Below are positions 19,317-27,979 of a DNA stretch of 64,000 nucleotides, piece after piece. The first letter of the stretch is position 1, and every line of letters begins with the position of its first letter. The notes below the pieces were generated by a model that was given only the letters and a program-made list of their open reading frames with translations, had not been told where the DNA came from and made no database searches. Position numbers and translations under genes: made by a program. This DNA comes from Micromonospora chalcea (GTDB lineage: Bacteria; Actinomycetota; Actinomycetes; Mycobacteriales; Micromonosporaceae), in contig NZ_MAGP01000105.1 in NCBI RefSeq assembly GCF_002926165.1, positions 1 to 64,000 on the forward strand, given 5' to 3'.

Positions 19317-19907
19317 ATGCGCGACGGGGTTCTCTGGGCGCTGGTGATCGTGGCCTGCGTCGCGGCCGGCTGGCTCTGGAACGAGTGGCGCCGCCGGTCG
19401 GCCGACCGTTCCGCCGGGGCGCGCGGCCGGGCCGACGGGCGACGGCCGGGCTCCGGGCGCGGTGGCCGGACCGGCGGCGACGACCGGGCCGACGCCGGTT
19501 CACGGCGTGACCGGGCCGGCGTCGGCGTCCGGGGGGACCGGGGCGGGGCGCCGCCACGGCCGCGCGGCGCCGGGCGGACGGACCGGGACGAGCCCCGGCC
19601 GGGGGAGATCTGGTGGGCGGACGTGCCCTACGCCGACGGGACCGGCTCCAAGGTGCGGCCCTGCCTGGTGCTGCGGGTCGACGGCGGGGACGCCGAGGTC
19701 CTGAAGATCACCAGTCAGGACAAGTCGGACCGGGACGACCACCTGCCGATCCCGACCCGGAGCTGGGACCCGGACGCCGACCACGACAGCTACCTGGACA
19801 TCAGCGAGCCCATCCCGGTGCCGCTCACCGCGTTCGCCGACCGGGCCGGCACGTGCGACCCGGACCTGTGGCGGGGTGTGCGCCGCCTGAACCACCTCAC
19901 CGGCTGA
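19317..19907 (+). CDS. MazF/PemK-like protein with N-terminal membrane anchor
   Basis: 196-residue protein. It begins with one hydrophobic segment (about residues 4-21, LWALVIVACVAAGWLW) and continues with an Arg/Gly-rich low-complexity linker (about 22-95). It ends in a PemK/MazF-type domain (about 96-196) recognisable from PRPGEIWWADVPYADGTGSKVRPCLVL and ILKITSQDK-like strands. MazF domains usually act as soluble mRNA interferases paired with an antitoxin; no antitoxin gene lies beside this one. A membrane-tethered, antitoxin-less form suggests a role other than a classical toxin, but that is inference. The ATG at 19317 directly precedes the hydrophobic segment and is preferred over 19263. 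Confidence 0.75.
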   Translation: MRDGVLWALVIVACVAAGWLWNEWRRRSADRSAGARGRADGRRPGSGRGGRTGGDDRADAGSRRDRAGVGVRGDRGGAPPRPRGAGRTDRDEPRPGEIWWADVPYADGTGSKVRPCLVLRVDGGDAEVLKITSQDKSDRDDHLPIPTRSWDPDADHDSYLDISEPIPVPLTAFADRAGTCDPDLWRGVRRLNHLTG

Positions 19908-19926
19908 CGCCGGCGGCCTCCGGACC

Positions 19927-20961
19927 TCAGCGCTGCGACGCCCCTGCGTCGAGCGCGTCGGCGAGTGCGGCGAGCTGACCGGCGTACTCGATCCGGTCGG
20001 CCCACCCGGCCGGCCAGGCGGCCATGCCGTACGCGGCACCGGCGAACGCGCCGGCCAGCGCGGCGATGGAGTCCGAGTCACCGGCGGTGGTGGCGCCCCG
20101 GGCCAGCGCGCCGACCGGGTCGTCCGCGTGACGCAACGCGCAGAGCAGCGCGGTGGCGAGCGCCTCCTCGGCGATCCAACCCTCGCCGGTGAACCGGCAC
20201 GGGTCGCCGCCGTCGTCGGGACGGGCGAGTGCCGCCTCCAGCCGGTCGAGCACCCGCAGGCAGTCGTCCCAGCCGCGGGCGACGAACCCGGCCGCGTCGC
20301 TCTCGCCGGGCCGCTGCCACAGGTCGCCCAGCCACTCCTCCCGGTAGACGGTGCGCTGCTCCCGCGCCCGCTCGGTGAGCAGGCCGGGCAGCTCGGGCAG
20401 CGCCGCGCCGTCGCGCAGCAGCCGGACCGCGTACGCGGTCAGCTCGCTGGCTGCCAGCCCGGTCGGGTGGCCGTGGGTGAGCCCGGCCTGGAGCTGGGCC
20501 AGCCCGGCCATGGTGTCGAGGTCGACGTCGAGCAGCCCGACCGGGGTGACGCGCATGTTCGCGCCGCAGCCCTTCGAGCCGGCGACTGTGGCCTCCTGCC
20601 AGCGGGCGCCCCGGGCCAGCTCGGCGCAGGCCCGCAGGCAGGTCATGCCGGGCGCGCGGTTGTTCTCCGGGCTGACCGACCAGTCGACGAAGCGCTGCCG
20701 CAGCAGCGGCTCCACCGCCTCGGCCGTGTACGCGGGCGCCTCGTGCAGCGCCCACGCCACTGCGAGCGCCATCTGCGTGTCGTCGGTGACCAGGGCCGGG
20801 TCGCCGGTCAGCTCGCGCGGACCGCCCGGGCCGTAGCGCCGGACGATCTCGGTGACGGTGAGGAACTCGGTCGGCTTGCCCAGGGCGTCGCCGTAGGCCA
20901 GGCCGAACAGCGAGCCGGCGACGCGGCCGGTGGCGGTGGAGGCGGTCACGGTGGCGATCAT
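19927..20961 (-). CDS. ADP-ribosylglycohydrolase family protein
   Basis: 344-residue member of the DraG/ARH family, which hydrolyses ADP-ribose bonds using two Mg2+ ions. Family motifs are visible: GSLFGLAYGDALG near the N-terminus, TDDTQMALAVAWAL (the first metal site), and GDSDSIAALAGAFAGAAYG near the C-terminus (the second metal site). Length is normal. It faces the MazF-like gene, with only 19 nt between the two stop codons. The target is unknown; possibilities are ADP-ribosylated proteins, nucleic acids or small molecules. It starts 26 nt after the VOC gene and probably shares its transcript. Confidence 0.88.
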   Translation of the reverse strand: MIATVTASTATGRVAGSLFGLAYGDALGKPTEFLTVTEIVRRYGPGGPRELTGDPALVTDDTQMALAVAWALHEAPAYTAEAVEPLLRQRFVDWSVSPENNRAPGMTCLRACAELARGARWQEATVAGSKGCGANMRVTPVGLLDVDLDTMAGLAQLQAGLTHGHPTGLAASELTAYAVRLLRDGAALPELPGLLTERAREQRTVYREEWLGDLWQRPGESDAAGFVARGWDDCLRVLDRLEAALARPDDGGDPCRFTGEGWIAEEALATALLCALRHADDPVGALARGATTAGDSDSIAALAGAFAGAAYGMAAWPAGWADRIEYAGQLAALADALDAGASQR

Positions 20962-20987
20962 GCCTCCGCCGCGCAAGCCCGGGAAGA

Positions 20988-21365
20988 TCAGTCCCAGCAG
21001 AGGCAGAACGGGTGGCCGACCGGGTCGGCGTAGACCCGGAAGCCCTCCCCCTCGCCGGGTAGCCGCCGTGCGCCCAGCGCCAGCGCCGCCTTCTCGGCCG
21101 CCTCGATGTCGTCGACGCTCACGTCGAGGTGGAACTGCTGCGGCCGGGCCGGGTCGGGCCAGTCGGGGGTGCGCAGGCCCGGCGCCCGCTGGAAGGCCAC
21201 CCGCGGCTGGTGCCCGGGTGGCCCGCCGAGCACCACCCACTCGTCGCCGTCGGAGTTCTCCTCCACCACGGGCAGGCCGAGCAGCTCGGAGTAGAAGGCG
21301 GCGAGCGCGCGCGGATCGGGGCAGTCGATCACTGTGGAACGCAGTCGTCCAATCATGCCGGTCAT
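20988..21365 (-). CDS. VOC (glyoxalase/bleomycin-resistance fold) protein
   Basis: 125-residue single-domain VOC protein. The first beta-alpha module reads RLRSTVIDCPDPRALAAFYSELLGLP and the second holds QFHLDVSVDDIEAAEKAALALGA, ending in YADPVGHPFCLCW. The first metal-ligand position (usually His/Gln) appears replaced, so catalytic activity is uncertain. Such proteins often bind small hydrophobic ligands or confer resistance by sequestration. The start may be the internal ATG three codons in (21356). It lies 27 nt from the MetE-like gene, in the same direction. Confidence 0.8.
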   Translation of the reverse strand: MTGMIGRLRSTVIDCPDPRALAAFYSELLGLPVVEENSDGDEWVVLGGPPGHQPRVAFQRAPGLRTPDWPDPARPQQFHLDVSVDDIEAAEKAALALGARRLPGEGEGFRVYADPVGHPFCLCWD

Positions 21366-21392
21366 CGTGCCCGGCGGGTACGACGGAAAACG

Positions 21393-22397
21393 TCAGTCCT
21401 CGGCCAGCCGCCGGCCCGCGTCACGGCAGGCGGTGAGCACCGCGCGGGCGTACGCCGGGGTGGCGCCGGCCAGGCCGCACGCGGGAGTGACCACCACCTG
21501 CTCGGCCAGCCGGCGGCGGGGGAAGCCGAGCTGGTCCCAGACCCGGCGGACCCGGCCGGCGACCTCGGCCGACGTCGGCGCCCGGCCGGAGGCCGGTGGC
21601 AGCGTCGGCGCGGCGCCGGCGAGCAGGCCGAGCCCGGCGTCGATCGCCTCGCCGAGCGGGTCGAGGTCGGTGACCAGCGACAGGTCGAGCGCGACGCCCA
21701 CCGCACCGGCCGAGCGGATCAGCTCCAGCGGTACGTCCGGCGCGCAGCAGTGCACCAGAGCCGGTACGCCCGCCGCGTCGATCACGTCGCGCAGCAGTCC
21801 CCGCGCCACCTCGGTCTCCACCGGGCGGTGGGTGCCGAAGCCGCTCTCCGTGGGCACCCGCCCGGCCAGCACGGTCGGCAGGGACGGCTCGTCGAGCTGG
21901 AGCAGCACCGAGGCGCGGGGCAGCCGACGGGCGACCGCCTCGACGTGCCCGCGCAACCCTTCGCCGAGCGAGCCGGCGAGGTCGCGTACCGCGCCCGGGT
22001 CGCGCAGCATCCGGCCGCCGATCGGCAGCTCCAGCGCGGCGGCCAGGGTGAACGGGCCGGCGGCCTGGATCTTGACCGGTCCGGCGTACTCCTCGGCCTG
22101 CTCGGCGAGCTGGTCCAGGTCGCGTTCCATCAGGTCGCGGGCGCGGCGCAGGTCCCGGCCGGGGCGCGGGGCGATCCGCCAGCGGGCCGCGTACAGCTCG
22201 ACCGGCAGTTCCACGAGCAGGCCGGCGCTGCGGCCGACGAGGTCCGCGCCCGGTCCCCGGGCGGGCAGCTCGGGCAGGTGCGGCAGGGTGGGCAGCTCGC
22301 CGAGCACGATCCGCTGCGCCTCGGCGATGTCGGTGCCGGGCAGCGACCCGATGCCGGTCGCCGCACCGGTGGGCCAGGGCCACGCCTGCTCAGTCAC
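21393..22397 (-). CDS. MetE C-terminal-like methyltransferase (UROD/MetE fold)
   Basis: 334-residue protein of the cobalamin-independent methionine synthase/UROD superfamily, corresponding in position and size to M. tuberculosis Rv3015c. It starts with the family signature GAATGIGSLPGTD. Visible segments include VKIQAAGPFTLAAAL, the QLDEPSLP motif, VHCCAPDVPLELI (a His-Cys-Cys that may bind zinc) and a C-terminal VTPACGLAG with another conserved Cys. The metal-site residues are present but the N-terminal half of MetE is absent, so the methyl donor may differ. Function is not established. It sits 30 nt downstream of mnmA. Confidence 0.8.
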   Translation of the reverse strand: MTEQAWPWPTGAATGIGSLPGTDIAEAQRIVLGELPTLPHLPELPARGPGADLVGRSAGLLVELPVELYAARWRIAPRPGRDLRRARDLMERDLDQLAEQAEEYAGPVKIQAAGPFTLAAALELPIGGRMLRDPGAVRDLAGSLGEGLRGHVEAVARRLPRASVLLQLDEPSLPTVLAGRVPTESGFGTHRPVETEVARGLLRDVIDAAGVPALVHCCAPDVPLELIRSAGAVGVALDLSLVTDLDPLGEAIDAGLGLLAGAAPTLPPASGRAPTSAEVAGRVRRVWDQLGFPRRRLAEQVVVTPACGLAGATPAYARAVLTACRDAGRRLAED

Positions 22398-22427
22398 GGC
22401 CGCAGCCTATCCGCTGCCGATGCGAGG

Positions 22428-23504
22428 TCAGGCGGCGGTGATGGTGGCGGAGCCGAGGACCACGTCGCCGGCCGGGTCCGGCCGGTAGGCCACGATCGCC
22501 TGGCCGGCGGCGACACCCCGGACCGGGCGGCGCAACGACGCGCGCAGGCCGTCCGCGTCCACCTCGACGGCGGCCGGCACCACGTCGCCGTGCGCCCGCA
22601 GCTGCACCTCGCACTCGACCGGCCCGTCCGGGCGCGGCCCGCCGGTCCACACCGGGCGGGTCGCGCGTACGTCGGAGACCTCCAGCGCCTCGGCCGGGCC
22701 GACCGTCACCGTGTTGGTGGTCGGGGTGATGGACAGCACGTAGCGGGGCCGGCCGTCCGGCGCCGGACGGTCGAGGTGCAGGCCGCGCCGCTGCCCGACG
22801 GTGTACTGGTAGGCGCCGCTGTGGCTGCCCACCACCGCGCCGGTGAGCGCGTCCACCACCTGGCCGGGCGCCTCGCCGAGCCGCTCGGCGAGGAAGCCGC
22901 GGGTGTCGCCGTCGGCGATGAAGCAGATGTCGTGCGAGTCCGGCTTGTCGGCCACCGCGAGACCGCGCCGGGCGGCCTCCGCGCGCACCTCGGCCTTGGT
23001 CGAGTCGCCGAGCGGGAAGATCGACCGGTCGAGCTGCGCGCGGGTCAGCACCGCCAGCACGTACGACTGGTCCTTGGCCGCGTCGACGCTGCGCCGCAGC
23101 AGGCCGTCCGCGCCGAGCCGGGCGTGGTGGCCGGTCACCACGGCGTCGAAGCCCAGGGCCACGGCCCGGTCCAGCACCGCGGCAAACTTGATCTTCTCGT
23201 TGCAGCGCAGGCAGGGATTCGGGGTACGCCCGGCGGCGTACTCGGCCACGAAGTCGTCCACCACGTCGTCGTGGAACCGGTCGGCCATGTCCCACACGTA
23301 GAACGGGATGCCGAGCACGTCGGCGGCGCGCCGGGCGTCCCGGGAGTCCTCCAGCGTGCAGCAGCCCCGGGCCCCGGTGCGGTAGGTCTGCGGGTTGCGG
23401 GCCAGTGCCAGGTGCACGCCCGTCACGTCGTGCCCGGCCTCCACCGCCCGCGCCGCCGCGACGGCGGAGTCCACCCCGCCCGACATCGCCGCCAGAACCC
23501 TCAC
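22428..23504 (-). CDS. mnmA: tRNA-specific 2-thiouridylase MnmA
   Basis: 358-residue MnmA (TrmU), which thiolates uridine 34 of tRNA(Lys), tRNA(Glu) and tRNA(Gln). The ATP-pyrophosphatase loop is [10 protein letters not shown] near residue 10. The catalytic cysteine pair lies in [13 protein letters not shown] (about residue 100) and [10 protein letters not shown] (about 195). The tRNA-binding and C-terminal beta-barrel regions follow. Length is normal. It lies 37 nt downstream of the cysteine desulfurase gene, which supplies the sulfur; the pair forms a conserved actinobacterial operon. Confidence 0.96.
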   Translation of the reverse strand: MRVLAAMSGGVDSAVAAARAVEAGHDVTGVHLALARNPQTYRTGARGCCTLEDSRDARRAADVLGIPFYVWDMADRFHDDVVDDFVAEYAAGRTPNPCLRCNEKIKFAAVLDRAVALGFDAVVTGHHARLGADGLLRRSVDAAKDQSYVLAVLTRAQLDRSIFPLGDSTKAEVRAEAARRGLAVADKPDSHDICFIADGDTRGFLAERLGEAPGQVVDALTGAVVGSHSGAYQYTVGQRRGLHLDRPAPDGRPRYVLSITPTTNTVTVGPAEALEVSDVRATRPVWTGGPRPDGPVECEVQLRAHGDVVPAAVEVDADGLRASLRRPVRGVAAGQAIVAYRPDPAGDVVLGSATITAA

Positions 23505-23541
23505 CGGCCCACTCCCCTCGTCCTCACCGAGCGTATCCGGG

Positions 23542-24720
23542 TCAGCGGGGCGTACGGAGGGCGGCCGCGCGGCGGGCCCGCTCCACAGCGGCGGGCAGCG
23601 CGGCGATCAGCGCGTCCACGTCCGCGCCGGTGCTGGTGTGCCCGAGCGTGAAGCGCAGCGAGGACCGGGCCCGGTCGTCGTCCGCGCCCATGGCCAGCAG
23701 CACGTGCGAGGGCTGGGCCACCCCGGCCGAGCAGGCCGACCCGGTGGAGCAGGCGATGCCCTGGGCGTCCAGGAGCAGCAGCAGCGCGTCCCCCTCGCAG
23801 CCGGGGAAGGAGAAGTGCGCGTTGCCGGGGAGCCGGTCGGCCGGGTCCCCGTTGAAGATCACCTCGGGGACCGCCTGCCGGACCCGCTCGACCAGTTCGT
23901 CGCGGAGCGCGGCGACGCGGGCCGCGTACTCCTGCTGGCCCTTCACCGCGGCCTCGACGGCGACCGCGAACGCGACGATGCCGGCGGTGTCCAGCGTGCC
24001 GGAGCGGACGTCGCGCTCCTGGCCGCCGCCGTGCAGCAGCGGGGTGGCGGCCACGTCGCGGGCCAGCAGCAGCGCGCCCACGCCGGTCGGCCCGCCGAGC
24101 TTGTGCCCGGTCACGGTGAGCGCGGACACGCCGCTGGCGGCGAAGTCGACAGGCACCTGCCCGACCGCCTGGATGGCGTCGGTGTGGAACGGCACCCCGT
24201 GCTCGGCGGCGACGGCGGCCAGCTCGGCGACCGGCTGGACGGTGCCCACCTCGTTGTTCGCCCACATGGCGGTGACCACCGCGACGCGCTCGCCGTGCTC
24301 GGCCAGCTCGGCGCGCAACCGCTCCGGGTCGAGCCGGCCGACCGCGTCGACCGGAAGGAGACCGGCCTGGGCGCCCTCGTGCTCGACCAGCCAGTCCACC
24401 GCGTCCAGTACGGCGTGGTGCTCGACCGAGCTGGAGACCACCCGGACCCGGTCGGCCCGGGCCGCGCGACGGGCCCAGAACACGCCCTTCACGGCGAGGT
24501 TGTCGCTCTCCGTCCCGCCACCGGTGAAGATCACCTCGGAGGGCCGGGCGCCGAGCGCGGCGGCCACCCGCTCGCGGGACTCCTCCACCCGCCGCCGGGC
24601 ACGGCGGCCCGCCGCGTGCAGCGACGACGCGTTCCCCACCTCGCGGGCGGTCGCGACGTACGCCTCGAGTGCCTCGTCCAGCATCGGGGTCGTCGCCGCA
24701 TGATCAAGGTATGCCATCAC
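23542..24720 (-). CDS. Cysteine desulfurase (IscS/NifS type)
   Basis: 392-residue PLP enzyme that removes sulfur from L-cysteine as an enzyme-bound persulfide for tRNA thiolation and Fe-S assembly. The N-terminus is [12 protein letters not shown]. The PLP lysine lies in [17 protein letters not shown] and the active-site cysteine in STGSACSAG. No iscU or sufU scaffold gene is adjacent, which fits a main role in supplying MnmA. The first two codons are both ATG, so the start may be 24717. A strong hairpin upstream (24755-24793) insulates it from the sortase gene. Confidence 0.94.
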   Translation of the reverse strand: MMAYLDHAATTPMLDEALEAYVATAREVGNASSLHAAGRRARRRVEESRERVAAALGARPSEVIFTGGGTESDNLAVKGVFWARRAARADRVRVVSSSVEHHAVLDAVDWLVEHEGAQAGLLPVDAVGRLDPERLRAELAEHGERVAVVTAMWANNEVGTVQPVAELAAVAAEHGVPFHTDAIQAVGQVPVDFAASGVSALTVTGHKLGGPTGVGALLLARDVAATPLLHGGGQERDVRSGTLDTAGIVAFAVAVEAAVKGQQEYAARVAALRDELVERVRQAVPEVIFNGDPADRLPGNAHFSFPGCEGDALLLLLDAQGIACSTGSACSAGVAQPSHVLLAMGADDDRARSSLRFTLGHTSTGADVDALIAALPAAVERARRAAALRTPR

Positions 24721-24754
24721 CGTTCAGCCTAACGGCCTGCGAACCCGCGACCGG

Positions 24755-24793
24755 GGGCCGGACCGCCCCGTCCCACCCGGGGCGGTCCGGCCC
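24755..24793 (-). terminator. Strong hairpin after the sortase gene
   Basis: A perfect 16-bp GC-rich stem (24755-24770 with 24778-24793) closes the 7-nt loop TCCCACC. It starts 22 nt beyond the sortase stop codon and separates that operon from the cysteine desulfurase promoter. Confidence 0.8.
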
Positions 24794-24815
24794 GCTCACG
24801 ACCGAACGGCCGCGA

Positions 24816-25481
24816 TCACGCGGGAACCGCCGTGATCACGATGTTGTCCCGGTAGCTGCGGGTCTTCGCGTCGAACGGCCCGCCGCAGGTGATCAGCGTG
24901 AGCCGGGGCTTGCCGTCGCGGGCGAAGTACCGCTCCAGCGGGATCTTCGACTTCCGGTACTCCTCCCGGGCCACCACCCGGTAGGAGCGTTCGCGGCCGT
25001 CCGAGCCGGTGGCGGTGAGCTTGTCCCCCTGGCGCAGCTCGCGCAGGCGGAAGAACGCGCCCTTGCCCTGCTCGGCGCTGTCCACGTGCCCGGCGATCAC
25101 CACCGAGCCGGCGTCGGTCTCCAGGCCCGGGCCGTAGCGGTACCAGCCGACCTGGTCCACGCTGGGCGGGACCTCGAACTCGTCGGTGCGCTCGTTGACA
25201 CCCACCGGATTGACGGTGGCGGTGACCCGGATCGGCGGGATGCTGAGCTTCACCGGCGGCACGATCTCACTGCCGGCGGGCAGCGTGCCCGGGTTCACCG
25301 GAACCGAACCGCCGCCGGTCGCCGCCGGGGCCGGCGTGGGAGTGGCACTGGCCAGGGCCGTCACCTCGTCGCCGCCGACGTCCTCGGCGGGCTCGGATCC
25401 GCACGCCACCACGCCCGCCAGGGTGAGCGCGGCGGCGCCGGCGGCCATCGCCGCCAGCGCCCCGCGGTTGCGCACCGTCAC
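24816..25481 (-). CDS. Class F sortase
   Basis: 221-residue transpeptidase that should attach sorting-signal proteins to the cell wall. It has an N-terminal hydrophobic segment ending in GVVACGS (lipobox-like) and a Thr/Pro/Ala linker. The sortase barrel follows, with catalytic His in VIAGHVDS, Cys in LTLITCGG and Arg in RSYRDNIVI. This compact layout and the TLITC signature fit actinobacterial class F. The GTG start overlaps the stop codon of the upstream DUF4397 gene by 4 nt (GTGA), so translation is probably coupled. Within the window the only protein with a recognisable LPxTG signal is the Ig-repeat protein 12 kb away. Confidence 0.9.
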   Translation of the reverse strand: MTVRNRGALAAMAAGAAALTLAGVVACGSEPAEDVGGDEVTALASATPTPAPAATGGGSVPVNPGTLPAGSEIVPPVKLSIPPIRVTATVNPVGVNERTDEFEVPPSVDQVGWYRYGPGLETDAGSVVIAGHVDSAEQGKGAFFRLRELRQGDKLTATGSDGRERSYRVVAREEYRKSKIPLERYFARDGKPRLTLITCGGPFDAKTRSYRDNIVITAVPA

Positions 25482-26311
25482 CGGCGACCGGCCCGGGCGG
25501 TTGCCGCCACCCGCGCACCGCCGCCGACCAGGAGCAGCACGCCGGCCCCGGCCAGCACGTACCACCAGGTGTCCACGCCGGTGCCGGCCTGGCCGCCGGT
25601 GCCGCTGGGCACGCCGCCCGGAGCCGAGTGCAGGCCGGTGATGGTCTGGGCGACCACGCTCAGGTTCTTCGCCTCGGCCGAGCCGATCGCGTAGACGATG
25701 GTGGCGGTGCCCTCCTTGAGGTTCAGGTCGGCCGGGCCGATGGCGACGGTGTCGGTGCCGGCGAGCACCACGTCCGCCTTCACCGAGCCGGCGGCCACGT
25801 CCGCCTTGGCCTCCTTCGGGTTGGTCAGGTCCTCGAAGACCGGCTTGCCGCCGGCCCGCACGTCGACGGCCGGGGCTGCCGCGGTGTGCCGGACGATCAG
25901 CCGGGCCTTGCCGGCGCCCACCTTGGACACGTCGTTGACGAACGGCGTGATCTGCGGGTTGCCGTCGGCGCTCAGGTGCGCGGCGAGGCTGATGTTCGCC
26001 CCGCCCGGCACCGCGGCGTCGTCCACCTTCAGGATCGCCTTGTCGATCGCCTCACCGGGCTTGGTCAGGGCGATGTCGTACTCCCCCTCGGGCAGGGTGA
26101 GCGGGCCGGCCACGTCGCCCGGCTTGAAGTTGTTCAGCGTCTTCTCGCCGTTGACGTACACGTCGACCGGGGTGTCCGGAATGCCGTGGACCACGGAGAC
26201 CTTCGACGAGGCGGCGTAGGCCGGGCTCATGGTGGCGGCGCCGACGCCGGCGAAGGTGAGGGCGGCCACCGCGCCGCCCGCGGCGACCCGACGGAACATC
26301 GCGTACTGCAT
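25478..26311 (-). CDS. Secreted DUF4397 protein with C-terminal membrane anchor
   Basis: 277-residue exported protein. The signal peptide (about 1-33) ends near SPAYA. Two DUF4397 beta-sandwich modules follow: the first with SKVSVVHGIPDTPVDVYVNG, the second with KARLIVRHTAAAPAVDVRAGG. A Gly/Thr-rich stretch, a membrane segment (about 248-268) and a basic tail close the protein. The tail has the architecture of a sortase substrate, but no LPxTG or LAxTG is seen (the nearest is QAGTG). It may be membrane-anchored or use an unusual signal. It is coupled by overlap to the sortase gene and divergent from the ECF sigma gene, which could control it. Confidence 0.85.
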   Translation of the reverse strand: MQYAMFRRVAAGGAVAALTFAGVGAATMSPAYAASSKVSVVHGIPDTPVDVYVNGEKTLNNFKPGDVAGPLTLPEGEYDIALTKPGEAIDKAILKVDDAAVPGGANISLAAHLSADGNPQITPFVNDVSKVGAGKARLIVRHTAAAPAVDVRAGGKPVFEDLTNPKEAKADVAAGSVKADVVLAGTDTVAIGPADLNLKEGTATIVYAIGSAEAKNLSVVAQTITGLHSAPGGVPSGTGGQAGTGVDTWWYVLAGAGVLLLVGGGARVAATARAGRR

Positions 26312-26551
26312 TGTCTGCCTCCTGGTAGTTCATGCTGATTCGTCAGGCCTGGCTTGCAGAACGGGTTACGCCGGCTCCGTGGCCCCCGGATGCGCCCGGA
26401 TCCGATTTCTTTTTCCGGTCTCCGGGCGCATCCGCCGGAGCCTCCGGCGACGAAGGAGAGGTGACGAGGGTCGTGACGGACACACCGGGAGAGTGGGGCG
26501 GGGGCTGTGGGAGTTACAGTCGGGCATGCCCCACGGAAGGCGAGCCGCCCG

Positions 26552-27157
26552 GTGACGGCGGCCAGGCAGGGCCCCGAACCGCCGGGCGAGGACGACCTCG
26601 CCACCCGGTTCCGCGACGGCGACGAGGCGGCCCTGCGAGAGGCGTACGACAGGTACGGGCGGGCGGTGCTGCACCTGGCCACCACGACGCTCGTGAACCG
26701 CAGTGACGCCGAGGACGTGACCCAGGCGACGTTCGTCGCCGCCTGGCTCGGCCGGGAGACGTTCGACCCGGCGAAAGGCTCACTGGTCGGCTGGCTGCTC
26801 GGAATCGGGCGGCGCAAGGTGGTCGACCGGATCCGGGCCTCGGCCCGGGAGACCCGGGTGGTCGAGACGGTGAAGCAACTGCCGGAACCGGTCTCCACCG
26901 GCCCCGACCCGGACACGGTGGTCGACCGGCTGGTGGTCGCCGACGAGCTGGCCCGGCTCCCCGACGAGCAGCGCCGGATGCTGGAGCTGGCGTTCTACGA
27001 CGACCTGACACATCAGCAGATCGCGGCGGTGACCGGAGTGCCGCTCGGCACCGTCAAGAGTCACATCAGACGCGGCATGCAGAGCCTGAAACGCAGATGG
27101 GAGGTGGACGGTGCAGCACCTGGACCACGACCGGCTGGTCTTTCTGGCGCTCGGTGA
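26552..27157 (+). CDS. ECF-type RNA polymerase sigma factor
   Basis: 201-residue sigma-70 family factor. Region 2 (about 15-85) includes DAEDVTQATFVAAW and the -10 recognition part WLLGIGRRKVVDRIR. Region 4 (about 130-190) ends in the helix-turn-helix LTHQQIAAVTGVPLGTVKSHIRRGMQSL. The next gene, a zinc-type anti-sigma factor, overlaps its 3' end by 47 nt, typical of a sigma/anti-sigma pair. Likely targets are envelope genes, including the divergent DUF4397-sortase operon (inference). The GTG at 26552 is preferred; a GTG at 26507 would add 15 residues. Confidence 0.9.
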   Translation: MTAARQGPEPPGEDDLATRFRDGDEAALREAYDRYGRAVLHLATTTLVNRSDAEDVTQATFVAAWLGRETFDPAKGSLVGWLLGIGRRKVVDRIRASARETRVVETVKQLPEPVSTGPDPDTVVDRLVVADELARLPDEQRRMLELAFYDDLTHQQIAAVTGVPLGTVKSHIRRGMQSLKRRWEVDGAAPGPRPAGLSGAR

Positions 27158-27884
27158 GAGCGAGGCGGCTGACGGCGAGGCCACCCATCTGGGCACCTGC
27201 GACCACTGCCGGGGCGAGATGGAGACGCTCCAGCACGTCGCCGGGCTCGGCGCGGGCACGCAGGGCCTGGCGGAGCTGCCCGACCCGCCGGAGCACATCT
27301 GGCAGGGCATCGTGGCCGAGATCCGGGCCGCCGAGGAGCTGCCGGCGTTGACCGAGCGGCGCCTGCCGCGCCCGGCCGACCCGGTGGAGCCGGCTGCCGT
27401 ACCCGTGGTGGCACGTCGTCCGCGGCGGAGCCGGCGCTGGCCGGGGTGGGCGACCACGGCGGTCACCGCCACCGCCGCCGCGGTGATCGGCGTGGCCGGC
27501 ACGGCCGCGGTGCTCGGCGGCGGCGGTGGCGAGCCGGCCGACCCCGAGCCGCCGGTGGTGGCCAGCGCGCCGCTCACCGCCTTCGGCTCGACGCCGAAGG
27601 ACGCCTCCGGCGACGCCCGGGTGCTCGGTGACAATCGATTGCATCTGCACGTGGCGAATCTCCCGAGCGTTCCGGGGTACTACGAGGTCTGGCTGATCGA
27701 TCCGAACACGATGAAGATGTTCTCCGTGGGTACGCTGAGCAACGGTTCGGGGGACGCGCTGCTGCCGATCCCCCCGAACGTCGACCTGCGCACCTACACC
27801 GTTGTCGACGTCAGCGCGGAGCAGTACGACAACAAGACCGGCCACTCCGGCGACAGCCTGCTGAGGGGCACCCTGACGGGCTGA
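27111..27884 (+). CDS. Anti-sigma factor, zinc-binding type with RskA-like outer domain
   Basis: 257-residue single-pass membrane protein. The cytoplasmic N-terminus holds the anti-sigma zinc motif HLGTCDHC (H-x3-C-x2-C, about residues 26-33). One membrane segment lies at about 113-135. The outer domain (about 145-257) resembles RskA C-terminal domains, with GYYEVWLIDPNTMKMFSVG. It should hold the preceding sigma factor inactive until an envelope signal releases it. The GTG start lies inside the sigma gene, with GGGAGG 6 nt upstream, so translation is likely coupled. Its stop codon is within the stem of the following hairpin. Confidence 0.88.
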   Translation: MQHLDHDRLVFLALGESEAADGEATHLGTCDHCRGEMETLQHVAGLGAGTQGLAELPDPPEHIWQGIVAEIRAAEELPALTERRLPRPADPVEPAAVPVVARRPRRSRRWPGWATTAVTATAAAVIGVAGTAAVLGGGGGEPADPEPPVVASAPLTAFGSTPKDASGDARVLGDNRLHLHVANLPSVPGYYEVWLIDPNTMKMFSVGTLSNGSGDALLPIPPNVDLRTYTVVDVSAEQYDNKTGHSGDSLLRGTLTG

Positions 27885-27922
27885 TCGGCGGGCCGGCTCA
27901 GCTCCCCGGCCCGCCGATCAGC
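27880..27922 (+). terminator. 17-bp hairpin overlapping the anti-sigma stop codon
   Basis: Arms 27880-27896 and 27906-27922 are perfect 17-bp reverse complements with a 9-nt loop. The stop codon of the anti-sigma gene is in the left arm. Together with the next palindrome it forms a double termination structure between convergent operons. Confidence 0.8.
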
Positions 27923-27932
27923 TCCCTACGAG

Positions 27933-27968
27933 AAAGGCCGCCGCCCGGTGCACCGGGCGGCGGCCTTT
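27933..27968. terminator. Perfect 36-bp palindrome with A/T flanks, bidirectional terminator
   Basis: The two 18-bp halves meet with no spacer: AAAGGCCGCCGCCCGGTG (27933-27950) and its exact complement (27951-27968). The A- and T-tracts at the ends give a U-tract in both directions. It lies between the anti-sigma gene (+) and etfA (-), suiting termination of both. Confidence 0.88.
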
Positions 27969-27979
27969 TCACGCGACGC

